Source: Phycisphaerales bacterium AB-hyl4
GTDB lineage: Bacteria > Planctomycetota > Phycisphaerae > Phycisphaerales > Phycisphaeraceae
Reading direction: 5' to 3'
NCBI GenBank assembly: GCA_041821185.1
Contig: JBGUBD010000011.1
Location: 1 to 64,000, forward strand
Length of the DNA: 64,000 nucleotides
Shown: positions 27,741-38,295 of the stretch, in pieces
Numbering within the stretch: position 1 is the first letter of the stretch
How the letters are laid out: each line of letters opens with the position of its first letter
Translations under genes and position numbers: made by a program
Notes under the pieces: generated by a model
What the model saw: only the letters and a program-made list of their open reading frames with translations
Told to the model about the DNA's origin: nothing
The model's database searches: none

Positions 27741-28458
27741 ACTTTGGCGCGGTTGGCTCGATTGGCTCGGCAAGGTGGTGGTGGAAGGTTTGGGTCAGCG
27801 CGGCTTTGACTTCGGCCATGGGCGGTGTGGCGTCGGCGAGCAGTTGGTGGAGGCTGGTGACGGGTCGACCGACCAGGCCGCAGGGGACGATGGTGGCGAA
27901 GTGGTCGAGGTTGGCGGTGACGTTCAGGGCGAGGCCGTGCATGGTGACGTGCTTGCGGATGCGGACGCCGAGGGCGCAGATTTTGGCCTCCATGGGCGGG
28001 GGTGGGGCTTGGGGCTTGGGGGTTGTGGGGACCCATACGCCGGTGTCGCCGGGGACGCGGTGGGCGGCGATGTTGAAGCGAAGCAGCGTGTCGATGACAA
28101 TCTGTTCGAGCAGCCGCATGTATCGGCTGAGATTCAGGTTGTATCGCTGAAGCGGGAGGATGGGGTAGGCGACCAGTTGCCCCGGGCCGTGGTAGGTGAT
28201 GTCGCCGCCGCGGTCGGTTTCCTGCACGTCGATGCCCATGGCCGCCAGACGGTCGGGCGAGGCGAGCAGGTGCTCGCGGGCCGACTTTCGCCGACTTATC
28301 GTGATCACCGGATCATGTTCCAGCAGCAGCAACGTCGGGGGGGCGTCGCCCGCGATGACCGCCTCATTCAGCTCGCGCTGCAGCGAAAGCGCCTCGGCGT
28401 AGCTGATCTGCCCGAGGTCGCGCACCTGCATCGAAGTTGGACCGGCGTCGCATGTCAT
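27739..28458 (-). CDS. lipB: Lipoyl(octanoyl) transferase
   Basis: Moves octanoate from acyl carrier protein to lipoyl domains of 2-oxoacid dehydrogenases. Seen: LLLEHDPVITISRR (substrate entry), DRGGDITYHGPGQLVAYPI (signature), the catalytic Lys in AKICALGVRI and the catalytic Cys in TIVPCGL. The start is the ATG at 28458; a longer frame to 28557 overlaps lpxA antisense and has no conserved residues. The loop around residues 145-160 is Pro-rich (KPQAPPPP), an addition compared with E. coli. Divergent from lpxA with 62 bp between starts. Confidence 0.93.
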   Translation of the reverse strand: MTCDAGPTSMQVRDLGQISYAEALSLQRELNEAVIAGDAPPTLLLLEHDPVITISRRKSAREHLLASPDRLAAMGIDVQETDRGGDITYHGPGQLVAYPILPLQRYNLNLSRYMRLLEQIVIDTLLRFNIAAHRVPGDTGVWVPTTPKPQAPPPPMEAKICALGVRIRKHVTMHGLALNVTANLDHFATIVPCGLVGRPVTSLHQLLADATPPMAEVKAALTQTFHHHLAEPIEPTAPK

Positions 28459-28520
28459 GAGCGAAACCCTATCATAGCTGCACAAATTGGCAGCCAGCCC
28501 CAGGCCCCCGGAGTGCACCC

Positions 28521-29330
28521 TTGCCCGACATCCACCCGACCGCTCATGTTGACCCACAGGCCCAACTCGCTGACGACGTGGTCGTCGGCCCAGGCTGCGT
28601 GCTCAACGGCGACGTCCGCCTCGGTGCGGGCACGCGCCTCGTCGCAGGCGTCTACATCCAGGGCCCGTTCATCGCAGGCGAACGCAACATCATCTACCCC
28701 GGCGCCTGCCTCGGCTATCCGGGGCAGGACCTCAAGTACAACCCCGACCACCCCGGCGCGGGCGTCCGCCTCGGCGATGACAACATCATCCGCGAACACG
28801 TCACCATCCACCGCGCCACCAACGACGACCACCCCACCACCATCGGCAACCACGCCTTCTTCATGGTCCACGCACACGTCGGCCACGACTGCCGCGTCGA
28901 CGACCATGTCATGATCGTCAACGGCTCGATGCTCGGCGGACACGTCGAAGTCCACGACCACGCCATCATCTCAGGCAACGTCGGCGTCCACCAGTTCTCC
29001 CGCATCGGCCGCCTGACCATGATCGCAGGCAACACCGGCATCTCACACGACATCCCCCCCTTCTGCACCGTCTCACACCGCAAACGCGTCGGCGGACTCA
29101 ACATCGTCGGCCTCCGACGGGCGGGCCTCCGCGAACACGTCGCGCCGCTCCGCGAAGCCTTCCGCATCTTCTACCGACAGGGTCACACCAAACCCGTCGC
29201 CATCGAAAAAATCGAGATGACAATCGCCGACGATCCGCTCGTCCGCGAGTTCGCCGACTTCATCAAAGCCAGCAAACGCGGCATCACGCCCTACGGCTAC
29301 TGGCGGAAAGACGACCCGGAACTGCAGTAG
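28521..29330 (+). CDS. lpxA: Acyl-[ACP]-UDP-N-acetylglucosamine O-acyltransferase, TTG start
   Basis: First step of lipid A synthesis: 3-O-acylation of UDP-GlcNAc. A 269-residue left-handed beta-helix protein with hexapeptide repeats throughout the first two thirds, the catalytic His region FFMVHAHVGHDC, the NVGVHQFSRIG turn, and the C-terminal helical part LREAFRIFYRQ typical of LpxA. The frame starts with TTG at 28521, preceded by GGAG about 8 bases upstream, giving the normal N-terminus MPDIHPTAHVDP. Its presence indicates an outer membrane with lipid A. The 3' end overlaps the convergent glycosyltransferase gene by 47 bp. Confidence 0.93.
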   Translation: MPDIHPTAHVDPQAQLADDVVVGPGCVLNGDVRLGAGTRLVAGVYIQGPFIAGERNIIYPGACLGYPGQDLKYNPDHPGAGVRLGDDNIIREHVTIHRATNDDHPTTIGNHAFFMVHAHVGHDCRVDDHVMIVNGSMLGGHVEVHDHAIISGNVGVHQFSRIGRLTMIAGNTGISHDIPPFCTVSHRKRVGGLNIVGLRRAGLREHVAPLREAFRIFYRQGHTKPVAIEKIEMTIADDPLVREFADFIKASKRGITPYGYWRKDDPELQ

Positions 29331-30807
29331 TCGGCCGCGCTGCCCGCTCACCCTCAAGCCGATCCAGCGCCGCCGCCGTCCATGCCGCCACACCCCACAC
29401 CGCCGCCACCACCGCCACCCCCGCGAACACCGCCACCAACGGTTCCACCGGATAGCGATAGCGGTAAAACCACGGAAACGTCACCGCGTAAGGCAACGCA
29501 AACACCGCCACCCACGCCACCATCAACCACACCCGCGCATCCCACCGCACGAGCAGCAGCCCCGCCAGCGCCAGCACCATGACCGCCCCCGGCAGCCGCC
29601 AGTTGCTCCAGAAAAACCCCGTCAACTTCCGCACGCTCAGCTCGGCCGTCAGCAGCGGATAGCTGAGCATGAACCGCTTGCTCTGCGCGGTGTACAGCGC
29701 GTCTCGCTGCGCTTCGTTCATCGTCGCATACTCAGGCGGCGCTTCCTGCTCCACCACCGCCCGGGCATGGGCCGTCAATTCAGCCCGAGCCTGCTCGTCA
29801 CGACGCACGCGATCCAGCGCCTCCGCCAGCGACGCGGCACGCCAAGGCGGCGCGGCCGTCGGTGCGTCTGTAAACCGCACGCCCGGCCGATAGGTCTGCA
29901 CCACCATCGGATTGCCCATGTGCACGATCTGCCCCAGCCCATTGCGCACCGGTACCAGCTCGCCGAACGTCGCGTAGTTCCGCAATGTCCAAGGCGACAC
30001 CACCAGCACCGTCGCCGCCGCCAGCGCAAACGCCGGCCGCCACGCCCACCGACTGCGATCGCCATCGCCTCGCTCACCCGCTCGCCCCCCGCCCCACCCA
30101 CGCCACAGCAACACCACCGCCGCCGCGGGCGCGAGCAGCTGCGTTCCCGCATACACCAGCGCCGTCACCCCCAGCAGCGCCCCCCACACCGCCGCCCGCC
30201 GAACGCTCGGCCGATCCATGCACCACAACCCCATCAACGCCGACAACGTCACCAGCAACCCCGCCGCCGCCGCGCTGCCGACCTGCCCCGTGCCCATCAC
30301 ATGCGAATGCGGCAGCAGCGTCAGCACCGCCGCCCCCGCCAGCCCCACCGTCGGCGTGAACAGCCGACGCCCCAGCACATACACCAGCACACACGTCGCC
30401 CGCACCGCGAGCACCTGCCCCACCATCACCACCAGCAACCCGCCTTCGCCCAGCAACCGCAGCCACAACGCCACCCACGCCGGATACAGCGGCGCTTGCC
30501 AGGCCGTCGCAAAATACTGCTCCGGGTCCCCCGTCTCGTGAGCAAACAACCACTGATGATTGCCAGGGAAGCTGAACCCATGCCCGCCTGCAAGTCCGCG
30601 GGCGATCCACTCCACCTCGTAGCCCCGCACGTACATCCACCGTCCGCTGAGCACCCATAGGTCTGCCAGCGTAGCCAGCGCCACCAGCACAACCACCCAC
30701 GCCAACGGCGAGCGCGTCCACTTCGTCAACAACCCAATCATCAACACACCCCACAACGCCCACGCCGGGGGTTCTAGCGTGCGCAGCCGCGCCCGGTCAA
30801 GCATCAC
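29284..30807 (-). CDS. GT-C type membrane glycosyltransferase (PMT/ArnT-like)
   Basis: A 507-residue protein with about 11 membrane helices. It has the layout of dolichyl-phosphate-sugar dependent (GT39/GT83-like) enzymes: an N-terminal helix followed by a long periplasmic loop with YEVEWIARGLAGGHGFSFP and YFATAWQAPLYPAW, the conserved VSPWTLRNYATFGELVPVR after the middle helices, and a periplasmic loop ending in YPLLTAELSVRK. The acidic catalytic residue in loop 1 is probably within GYEVEW. Substrate unknown; likely transfers a lipid-linked sugar to a periplasmic acceptor. No operon partner on the same strand. Confidence 0.8.
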   Translation of the reverse strand: MMLDRARLRTLEPPAWALWGVLMIGLLTKWTRSPLAWVVVLVALATLADLWVLSGRWMYVRGYEVEWIARGLAGGHGFSFPGNHQWLFAHETGDPEQYFATAWQAPLYPAWVALWLRLLGEGGLLVVMVGQVLAVRATCVLVYVLGRRLFTPTVGLAGAAVLTLLPHSHVMGTGQVGSAAAAGLLVTLSALMGLWCMDRPSVRRAAVWGALLGVTALVYAGTQLLAPAAAVVLLWRGWGGGRAGERGDGDRSRWAWRPAFALAAATVLVVSPWTLRNYATFGELVPVRNGLGQIVHMGNPMVVQTYRPGVRFTDAPTAAPPWRAASLAEALDRVRRDEQARAELTAHARAVVEQEAPPEYATMNEAQRDALYTAQSKRFMLSYPLLTAELSVRKLTGFFWSNWRLPGAVMVLALAGLLLVRWDARVWLMVAWVAVFALPYAVTFPWFYRYRYPVEPLVAVFAGVAVVAAVWGVAAWTAAALDRLEGERAARPTTAVPGRLSASSRRA

Positions 30808-30855
30808 CCACGTTTAGCGCCCGCCCCGGAGGGCGCGCCACCGCTCCGCCCAACA

Positions 30856-30884
30856 AAAACCCCCGGCGATTCGCCGGGGGCTGT
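30856..30884 (-). terminator. Rho-independent terminator after the sugar kinase
   Basis: CCCCCGGCGA / TCGCCGGGGG stem with a tight loop, followed on the minus strand by TTTTTG, about 40 bp past the kinase stop. Confidence 0.85.
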
Positions 30885-30924
30885 TCATGCAAGCATCACT
30901 TTGTCATCGCCACGACCGTGCGTT

Positions 30925-32016
30925 TCACCGCACGATGCGTGCACCGCCGCCGGCGGCGACGTGCTCGAGTTCTTTGAGCGTGATCTGGCTGGTGTCGCCG
31001 CGTGTGCTCTGCAGCAGTGCACCGTGGGCCGTGCCCAGGTTCACCGCTTCCTGCGGGCTCTTGCCAGCGAGGAACGCGTAGGCGAAGCCCGATGCGAAGC
31101 CGTCGCCGCCGCCGACGCGGTCTTCGAGGATCAGCCGTTCAAAGTCCGGGCCGTGATAGAACTTGTCGTCTTCCGCCCAGTACAGGATGGCGGACCAGTT
31201 GTTTTCGCTGGCCGAGACGACTTCGCGCAAGGTCGTGCCGATGACCTTGAGGTTCGGGTAGTCTTTCGCGACCTGGCGGACCATCTTTTTGTAGCTTTCG
31301 ATGGGCAATTCTTTGAGGTTTTCGTCCGTGCCCTCGATCTCGTAGCCGAGCACTTTCTGGAAATCTTCCTCGTTGCCGATGAGGCAGTCGATGTACTGCA
31401 CGAGAGGCTTCGTGGTCTTGATCGCTTCTTCGCTGGACCACAGCTTGCCGCGGAAGTTCAGGTCGTAGGAGACGATCGTGCCCGCATCGTGTGCGGCCTT
31501 GAGCGCCTCCGCCGCGACCTGGCGGGTCGAGTCGCTGAGGCAGGTGAAGATGCCGCCGGAGTGCAGCCAGCGAACGCCGCGGTCTTTGAACAGCTTTTTC
31601 CAGTCGACATCGCCGGGCTTCATCTTGCTTGTCGCCGAGTGGCCGCGGTCGTATAGCGTCACCGCCGACCGCGGGCCCACGCCCACCTCGGTGAAGTTCA
31701 GCCCGATGCGGGCGTCCCGGCCGACGCCGTCGTAAGGCAGCGTCACCACATGCTGCGTATCCAGATTCTGCGAATTGGCGTGGTTGAGGATGATCTTGCC
31801 CACCGGGTTGTCCACCAGCCCGCCGACCCACCCGGTCCGCAGCCCCAGCCGCGACAGCGCGTAGGCGACGTTGTACTCGCCCCCGCCGACCCACACCTCC
31901 ATGAGGTTGGCGAACTCGATACGCCCCGCCCCAGGCGGGCTCAGACGCACCATGCACTCACCAAGCGACACCAGGTCCAGTTCACAGTCCGATGCATTGC
32001 GAATGTTCAGCGCCAT
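30925..32016 (-). CDS. PfkB-family sugar kinase, probably 2-dehydro-3-deoxygluconokinase
   Basis: A ribokinase-fold carbohydrate kinase of about 363 residues. Seen: SLGECMVRLSPPG at the N-terminus, VGGGEYNVAYALSRLG (first PfkB signature, sugar binding), a lid with FTEVGVGPRS, and EDRVGGGDGFASGFAYAFL (second signature; the Asp is the catalytic base and GGGD the anion hole). The N-terminal pattern and the YDRGHSATSKM segment are closest to KDG kinases (KDG to KDPG), but by eye a fructokinase or other ketose kinase is possible. The start is the ATG at 32016. Ends at a strong terminator. Confidence 0.85.
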   Translation of the reverse strand: MALNIRNASDCELDLVSLGECMVRLSPPGAGRIEFANLMEVWVGGGEYNVAYALSRLGLRTGWVGGLVDNPVGKIILNHANSQNLDTQHVVTLPYDGVGRDARIGLNFTEVGVGPRSAVTLYDRGHSATSKMKPGDVDWKKLFKDRGVRWLHSGGIFTCLSDSTRQVAAEALKAAHDAGTIVSYDLNFRGKLWSSEEAIKTTKPLVQYIDCLIGNEEDFQKVLGYEIEGTDENLKELPIESYKKMVRQVAKDYPNLKVIGTTLREVVSASENNWSAILYWAEDDKFYHGPDFERLILEDRVGGGDGFASGFAYAFLAGKSPQEAVNLGTAHGALLQSTRGDTSQITLKELEHVAAGGGARIVR

Positions 32017-32455
32017 CTTCCTACGGCCTCCTTCGGGCACAAGTTGTAAAAGGGGGAAATCGACCCGTCATTGTGCCGATTCGCCGCATCCCGTCAAAAC
32101 GCCCCCGAAACCTTGCCACTCCTGACAAACCTTATTCCACCACCTTTCGGCACCGCCCCGCCCCGAATGTGGAAAACTTGTGAACCTCTCTAATTTTTTA
32201 GCGACCCTTCGCCCCCTGACAGCGTATTAATTTAACCTGCGTTTTAGTATTGGCTTAATAACCGCCGAACCTCCCGCAGACTCGTCTGACGGAGGTGAAA
32301 AGCGGGTAAAAGCAGGTGGATTCGAGCGGATTGCCGCCCCCCCGGCTTGACGGGAGAGCGGGGTCCAGATACATTGGCTCTTCGCGTTGAACGAGGGCCG
32401 TCCCAGACGGCAACTCACCCCCTGCAAAAAAATGTCGCGAAAGCGGCTCACAGGG

Positions 32456-32483
32456 TTGACACCGAAAATAAGGTGTCTACGAT
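32456..32483 (+). promoter_or_regulatory. Promoter of the 16S rRNA unit
   Basis: A consensus -35 box TTGACA (32456-32461), a 16-bp spacer and a TACGAT -10 box (32478-32483), about 410 bp before the mature 16S. Region 32017-32455 shows no gene. The transcribed leader 32490-32894 has several small hairpins and a boxA-like TGATCTTTGA. Confidence 0.75.
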
Positions 32484-32571
32484 ACGCGGCCCTCACAACG
32501 GCGGGCAACCGCAACGGAGTGAGGCCGGCCCGATAAGGCCGACCGGCGTTTTGTTTGAAGCCGGCTGATCT

Positions 32572-32591
32572 TTGACATGTGAACAGTTGGG
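32572..32591 (+). other. 5' arm of the 16S precursor processing stem
   Basis: Twenty bases beginning TTGACATGTGAACAG pair perfectly with 34602-34621 beyond the 16S 3' end, forming the long stem that RNase III-type enzymes cut to release pre-16S rRNA. Confidence 0.85.
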
Positions 32592-32894
32592 AGCACGCGA
32601 GGATGTGCTCGCACTCCACCGTTTTCACAGATGGTGGGTGCGTAAAATCCACATCGCCGGTTTTCACAGCCCGGCGATTGGTTAGCATCCTTGTGAAGAT
32701 TGGAATTGCCCAAATTAAACCAATCGATGGATGAGAGCCTACTAAAACTCCGTGGATCTTAGCCGACCACGGAGGCGGCCATGAAAGCAGCTTGCTGTTT
32801 TGATGGTCGTGACCGGCCTCGACGTAAGTCGAGGTAACAGGTCAACCTTCTATTGAAAGAGACGGGTCGCTTGCGGCCCGAATCACCAATACTC

Positions 32895-34410
<1,516 letters not shown>

Positions 34411-34601
34411 GATTACTTAGAACACGTAACGCCGGATCGTTTTCACGAACGAATTAACCCCGGTCAGGAGAGAGATCTCTAACGTGTCCGTCAACACAAC
34501 CTCGTGCCCAACGTTGAATCTTCCATTAAGAGCCAAGGGCGGCTTGGAAAATTTAGCACCGGGTAATAACGGCGTGGTAACACGGCGTGAAGTGCTCACA
34601 A

Positions 34602-34621
34602 CCCAACTGTTCACATGTCAA
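34602..34621 (+). other. 3' arm of the 16S precursor processing stem
   Basis: CCCAACTGTTCACATGTCAA, exact complement of 32572-32591. The 34405-34601 spacer holds no recognisable tRNA. Confidence 0.85.
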
Positions 34622-34649
34622 CGATCACCGGCTGATCATGACTTTACGA

Positions 34650-34680
34650 AAGCCCCATGCACACGCATGGGGCTTTTTTA
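34650..34680 (+). terminator. Rho-independent terminator of the 16S unit
   Basis: AAGCCCCATGC / GCATGGGGCTT stem with a 4-base loop and a run of six T, ending the 16S-only transcript. Confidence 0.92.
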
Positions 34681-34799
34681 TTTGATCAACGCGACTCCCA
34701 GCTTCATGTAATTCCCGTTGACGCGACACAACCAACGCGTCTACTATGCCTTTCGCCAACTGCAAACACTCCTTTGCCAAACGAAACGAGCCGTTCTAC

Positions 34800-35105
34800 A
34801 TGAGTCAACGCGATTCCGATTCGTCCAGACAGACGCCGCAGACCGACTGGTCCAGACGCGGCGCACAGATCCTCGCCGTCGTCGCCATCCTTGTGCTCAT
34901 CTTTGTCGGCTGGAACCTCGGCCAGTCCGGGCCCACTCCCCAACGCCACGACAATACCGGCCACGAAGCCTCCACCTTTCCCGGGGGCGAAACACCCGAA
35001 CCCTACTACCACGACGAAGAAAACAATCGCTACTGGCACGAAACCGCCCCCGGCCACGGCCACTGGCACCAGGGCCCCCCGCCCCCCGAGCAGATGCGCG
35101 ACTGA
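34800..35105 (+). CDS. Small single-pass membrane protein, unknown
   Basis: A 101-residue protein: hydrophilic N-terminus (MSQRDSDSSRQ), one transmembrane helix at about residues 23-42 (rich in Ala, Val, Ile, Leu), then a His-, Pro- and acid-rich tail (YYHDEENNRYWHE, HGHWHQGPPPP). The tail with many His residues might bind metal, which is inference only. The ATG at 34800 is favoured over one at 34746 because it precedes the charged start of a plausible inverted-signal protein. Upstream of glgB on the same strand, 69 bp apart; no functional link is evident. Confidence 0.65.
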   Translation: MSQRDSDSSRQTPQTDWSRRGAQILAVVAILVLIFVGWNLGQSGPTPQRHDNTGHEASTFPGGETPEPYYHDEENNRYWHETAPGHGHWHQGPPPPEQMRD

Positions 35106-35174
35106 CCATTGCCGCTTTCCTCGCTCGCTGTCGCCTTTTTCCCAACCTTTCACGTTTCTCCCAAGGGGCCATCT

Positions 35175-37220
35175 TTGTCACGCACCACCAAGCGCAAACT
35201 CGCCGGCACCGGCCTCGCCGACCGCGATCCCTGGCTGGAGCCGCATCGCGAAAAGCTCCACCAACGCTATCAACACCTCCAGCGCCGCCTCGAACAGCTC
35301 GGCGGGATGAACAATATCCGCGACGAAGTCAGCAAGGGTCATACCTACTTCGGCCTCAACCGCGGCGAGCATGAAGGCAAGCCCGGCGTCTGGTATCGCG
35401 AGTGGGCGCCCGGCGCACAACATCTCGCCCTCATCGGCGATTTCAACAACTGGGACCGCGACGCCAACCCGATGCAGCGCGACGAATACGGCGTCTGGCA
35501 TCTTTTTCTGCCTGACAGCGAATACGCTGACCGCCTCACCCACGAAAGCCTGCTCAAGGTCCACGTCGTCTCCGAGGCCGGCGAGCACGACCGCATCCCC
35601 GCCTACGTCCGCCGTGTCATCCAGGACCCCGAAACGCACGGCTTCACCGCCCAATACTGGCAACCGCCCACCCCCTACCGCTTCAAAAACAAAACCCCCA
35701 AGCTCGACGCCGGCCTGCGCATCTACGAAGCACATATCGGCATGGCCACCGAAGAATCACGCGTCGGCTCGTTCAACGAATTCACAGAAAACGTCCTGCC
35801 CCGCATCGCCAACCTCGGCTACAACGCCATCCAGCTCATGGCGATCCAGGAGCACCCCTACTACGGCTCGTTCGGCTACCACGTCTCCAGCTTCTTCGCG
35901 GTCTCGTCACGATTCGGCACGCCAGACGACCTGAAAAAACTCATCGACACCGCACACGGCCTTGGCATCCGCGTCCTGCTCGACGTCGTCCATTCCCACG
36001 CCGTCAAAAACATCAACGAAGGGCTCAACCGCTTCGACGGCACGGACCACCAGTATTTCCACGGCGGGCCGCGCGGTGAACACCCCGCATGGGACTCCAA
36101 GCTCTTCGACTACAACAAGTACGAAGTCAATCGATTCCTCCTTTCCAACGTCCGCTACTGGCTCGACGAATTCAAGTTCGATGGCTTCCGCTTCGACGGC
36201 GTCACGAGCATGATTTACCTCGACCACGGCCTCGGCGCTGACTTCAACAGCTACGACGACTACTTCGGCGACAACATCGACGACGACGCTGTCGCTTACC
36301 TCCAGATCGCCAACCAGCTCGCCCAGAAGCTGCGCCCCGACGTCATCACCATCTCTGAAGACGTCTCCGGCATGGTGGGCATGGCTCGCCCCGTCAAAGA
36401 AGGCGGCCTCGGCTTCGACTACCGCCTGGCCATGGGCGTGCCCGACAACTGGATCAAGCTGCTGAAAGAAAAGCAGGATGAGGACTGGAATCTCAACCAG
36501 ATTTACCACATCCTCATGAACCGCCGACACGACGAAAAACACGTCGGCTACGCGGAAAGTCATGACCAGGCACTCGTCGGCGACAAGACGATCGCCTTCT
36601 GGCTCATGGACAAAGAGATGTACTGGCATATGGGCAAGGCCAGCGACAACATCGTCATCGACCGCGGCATCGCGCTGCACAAGATCATCCGCTTGCTGAG
36701 CTTTTCCCTCGCCGGCGAAGCCTGGCTGAATTTCATCGGCAACGAGTTCGGCCACCCCGAGTGGGTCGACTTCCCCCGCGAAGGCAACGGCTTTTCCTAC
36801 CAGCATGCCCGCCGGCAGTGGTCGCTCGCGGACAATGAAGAGCTGCGCTATAGCGACCTCAACGAATTCGATCGTGCGATGCAGCAGCTCGACAAGCAGT
36901 TCGCCATCCTGCCTGACAAGTTCATCGAACAGCTCGCTGTCAACGAAGACGACAAAGTCCTCATTTATCGTCGCGGCCCGCTGGTGTTCGCGGTGAATCT
37001 GCATCCGACGCGGTCGTACACAGACTACCGCATCCCCGTGCCCGACTCGGCCGACTACAAGCTCGTGCTCGACACGGATGCGTCAGCCTTCGGCGGCCAT
37101 GCTCGCCTCCAAGCCGACGCGGTCTATCCGAAGCAGGACGTCGAGATGTTCGGCCGATCGCAGTCGGTCCAACTCTATCTGCCGACCCGCACCGCCCAGG
37201 TGATCGCCCCGGTGACCTGA
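35175..37220 (+). CDS. glgB: 1,4-alpha-glucan branching enzyme, eukaryotic-like (GH13_8), TTG start
   Basis: Creates alpha-1,6 branches in glycogen. N-terminal CBM48-like part with YREWAPGAQHLALIGDFNNW, then the GH13 barrel: VLLDVVHSHAVKN (region I), FDGFRFDGVTSM (region II, nucleophile Asp), ITISEDVSGM (region III, acid/base Glu), YAESHDQAL (region IV, Asp), and FIGNEFGHPEWVDFPREGN. The last motif and overall layout are those of the eukaryotic/planctomycete branching enzyme subfamily rather than E. coli GlgB. The TTG at 35175 has AAGGGG 8 bases upstream and gives a sensible N-terminus (MSRTTKRKLAG). Product 681 residues. Confidence 0.94.
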   Translation: MSRTTKRKLAGTGLADRDPWLEPHREKLHQRYQHLQRRLEQLGGMNNIRDEVSKGHTYFGLNRGEHEGKPGVWYREWAPGAQHLALIGDFNNWDRDANPMQRDEYGVWHLFLPDSEYADRLTHESLLKVHVVSEAGEHDRIPAYVRRVIQDPETHGFTAQYWQPPTPYRFKNKTPKLDAGLRIYEAHIGMATEESRVGSFNEFTENVLPRIANLGYNAIQLMAIQEHPYYGSFGYHVSSFFAVSSRFGTPDDLKKLIDTAHGLGIRVLLDVVHSHAVKNINEGLNRFDGTDHQYFHGGPRGEHPAWDSKLFDYNKYEVNRFLLSNVRYWLDEFKFDGFRFDGVTSMIYLDHGLGADFNSYDDYFGDNIDDDAVAYLQIANQLAQKLRPDVITISEDVSGMVGMARPVKEGGLGFDYRLAMGVPDNWIKLLKEKQDEDWNLNQIYHILMNRRHDEKHVGYAESHDQALVGDKTIAFWLMDKEMYWHMGKASDNIVIDRGIALHKIIRLLSFSLAGEAWLNFIGNEFGHPEWVDFPREGNGFSYQHARRQWSLADNEELRYSDLNEFDRAMQQLDKQFAILPDKFIEQLAVNEDDKVLIYRRGPLVFAVNLHPTRSYTDYRIPVPDSADYKLVLDTDASAFGGHARLQADAVYPKQDVEMFGRSQSVQLYLPTRTAQVIAPVT

Positions 37221-37241
37221 GGATCGTCCCTCCCAAAAAAA

Positions 37242-37270
37242 GAAGCCCACGGATTCAAGCCGTGGGCTTC
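37242..37270 (-). terminator. Rho-independent terminator of the DUF2382 gene
   Basis: GAAGCCCACGG / CCGTGGGCTTC stem followed on the minus strand by seven T residues. Third copy of the GCCCACGGATT stem in the window; it lies between convergent genes. Confidence 0.85.
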
Positions 37271-37296
37271 GTCGTTCACACACACGATCAATCACA

Positions 37297-38244
37297 TCAC
37301 GCCGCGCGCGATCGCTCGTAGGCCTGGCGTACCTTGTCGCGGTCGCGCGACCAGTCGCCGATGTTGCGACGCTCGAACGCTTCGCGGGCTTCCGGCTCAA
37401 TTGTCTCAAACGCTCGGCCGCTGTAACGCGTATCGTTCGCCAGTTCCTTGCCGAACTGATACGCCTGGTCCGACGCGCCCTCGCCGACCCCACCGCCTTC
37501 GATTTCCGCCTCAGTTCGGCGGACCGTGTCCTCCACCGTCTCCGTGTGCTTCTTCTTATCTTTGTCCAGCACGATCTCCTCACGCGTGCGAGCTTCCTTT
37601 TCGACCACGGGCTCTTCGCGCGTTTCTTCCGCTTCGATCGTTCGTTCGCGGAACGCATCTTTACCAGCCGGCTTGTCCACCTCCCGGCGATGCACGTCGA
37701 CATTCTCGTCCGTCAACTCCACATCCTTCTGCACCGGATGCTCCGTCACACGCGTGTAGACGCGCACACCACCCTTGGTCACGCGACGCTTGCCCACGCG
37801 AAGCTCTTCCTCGGGCAGCGGCACGCTCTGTTCGCCCTGCTCCTTGCTCTGCTGTTTGTGTTTGCCCGTCTGTTGTTGACCCTGTCCGGACGGCGGCGAG
37901 CCGGCCCAGCCTTCCTGACGCCAACGCTCCGCTTCAACATCCACATCCATCGGCCGATGGCGTTCGATAATGTCCACCGCGGCCTGTTCGCGGTCTTCGC
38001 TCGTATTCACTGACACGATCGTCCCGCCTCGCCGCGAGCCTTCCTCGTAATAGGAGGCTTCCTCCATGCCGAGCATTTCCTTGACCTGGTCCCAGAAGCT
38101 CGGCTCTTCCGCCGCTCGGCCCGCTTCGCCGCCTTGCTGCGACAGCGTCACTTCGCTGCGGTCAAAGCCGGCCTGCAACAATTCGTCGCGCACGGTCCGG
38201 GCACGGTCGGCCGAGTCAAACAATCCAATAATGTTAATCGCCAT
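37297..38244 (-). CDS. YsnF/AvaK-type stress protein (GSP17M-like N-terminus plus DUF2382)
   Basis: A 315-residue, highly charged protein. The N-terminal 100 residues start MAINIIGLFDSADRARTVRD, resembling the general-stress-protein 17M/YflT fold. A Gln-rich linker follows (about 120-140), then a DUF2382 domain at about 143-235 (LPEEELRVGKRRVTKGGVRV, then TEHPVQKDVELTDENVDVHR). The tail (235-315) repeats FERRNIG/ETIEPEAREAFERR-like segments. DUF2382 proteins are associated with general stress in Bacillus (YsnF) and cyanobacteria (AvaK); the biochemical role is unknown. Followed by a terminator and preceded by another DUF2382 gene 51 bp upstream. Confidence 0.82.
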   Translation of the reverse strand: MAINIIGLFDSADRARTVRDELLQAGFDRSEVTLSQQGGEAGRAAEEPSFWDQVKEMLGMEEASYYEEGSRRGGTIVSVNTSEDREQAAVDIIERHRPMDVDVEAERWRQEGWAGSPPSGQGQQQTGKHKQQSKEQGEQSVPLPEEELRVGKRRVTKGGVRVYTRVTEHPVQKDVELTDENVDVHRREVDKPAGKDAFRERTIEAEETREEPVVEKEARTREEIVLDKDKKKHTETVEDTVRRTEAEIEGGGVGEGASDQAYQFGKELANDTRYSGRAFETIEPEAREAFERRNIGDWSRDRDKVRQAYERSRAA

Positions 38245-38295
38245 GGTCTTCTGCTCCCGCTCGACAGCGCCAGAGCGCCGCCGGGCCGTTCGGGG

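Noticed and set aside
28459..28557. N-terminal extension of lipB to 28557.
   Set aside because: It would overlap lpxA antisense, has no conserved residues, and the ATG at 28458 gives the family-typical start.
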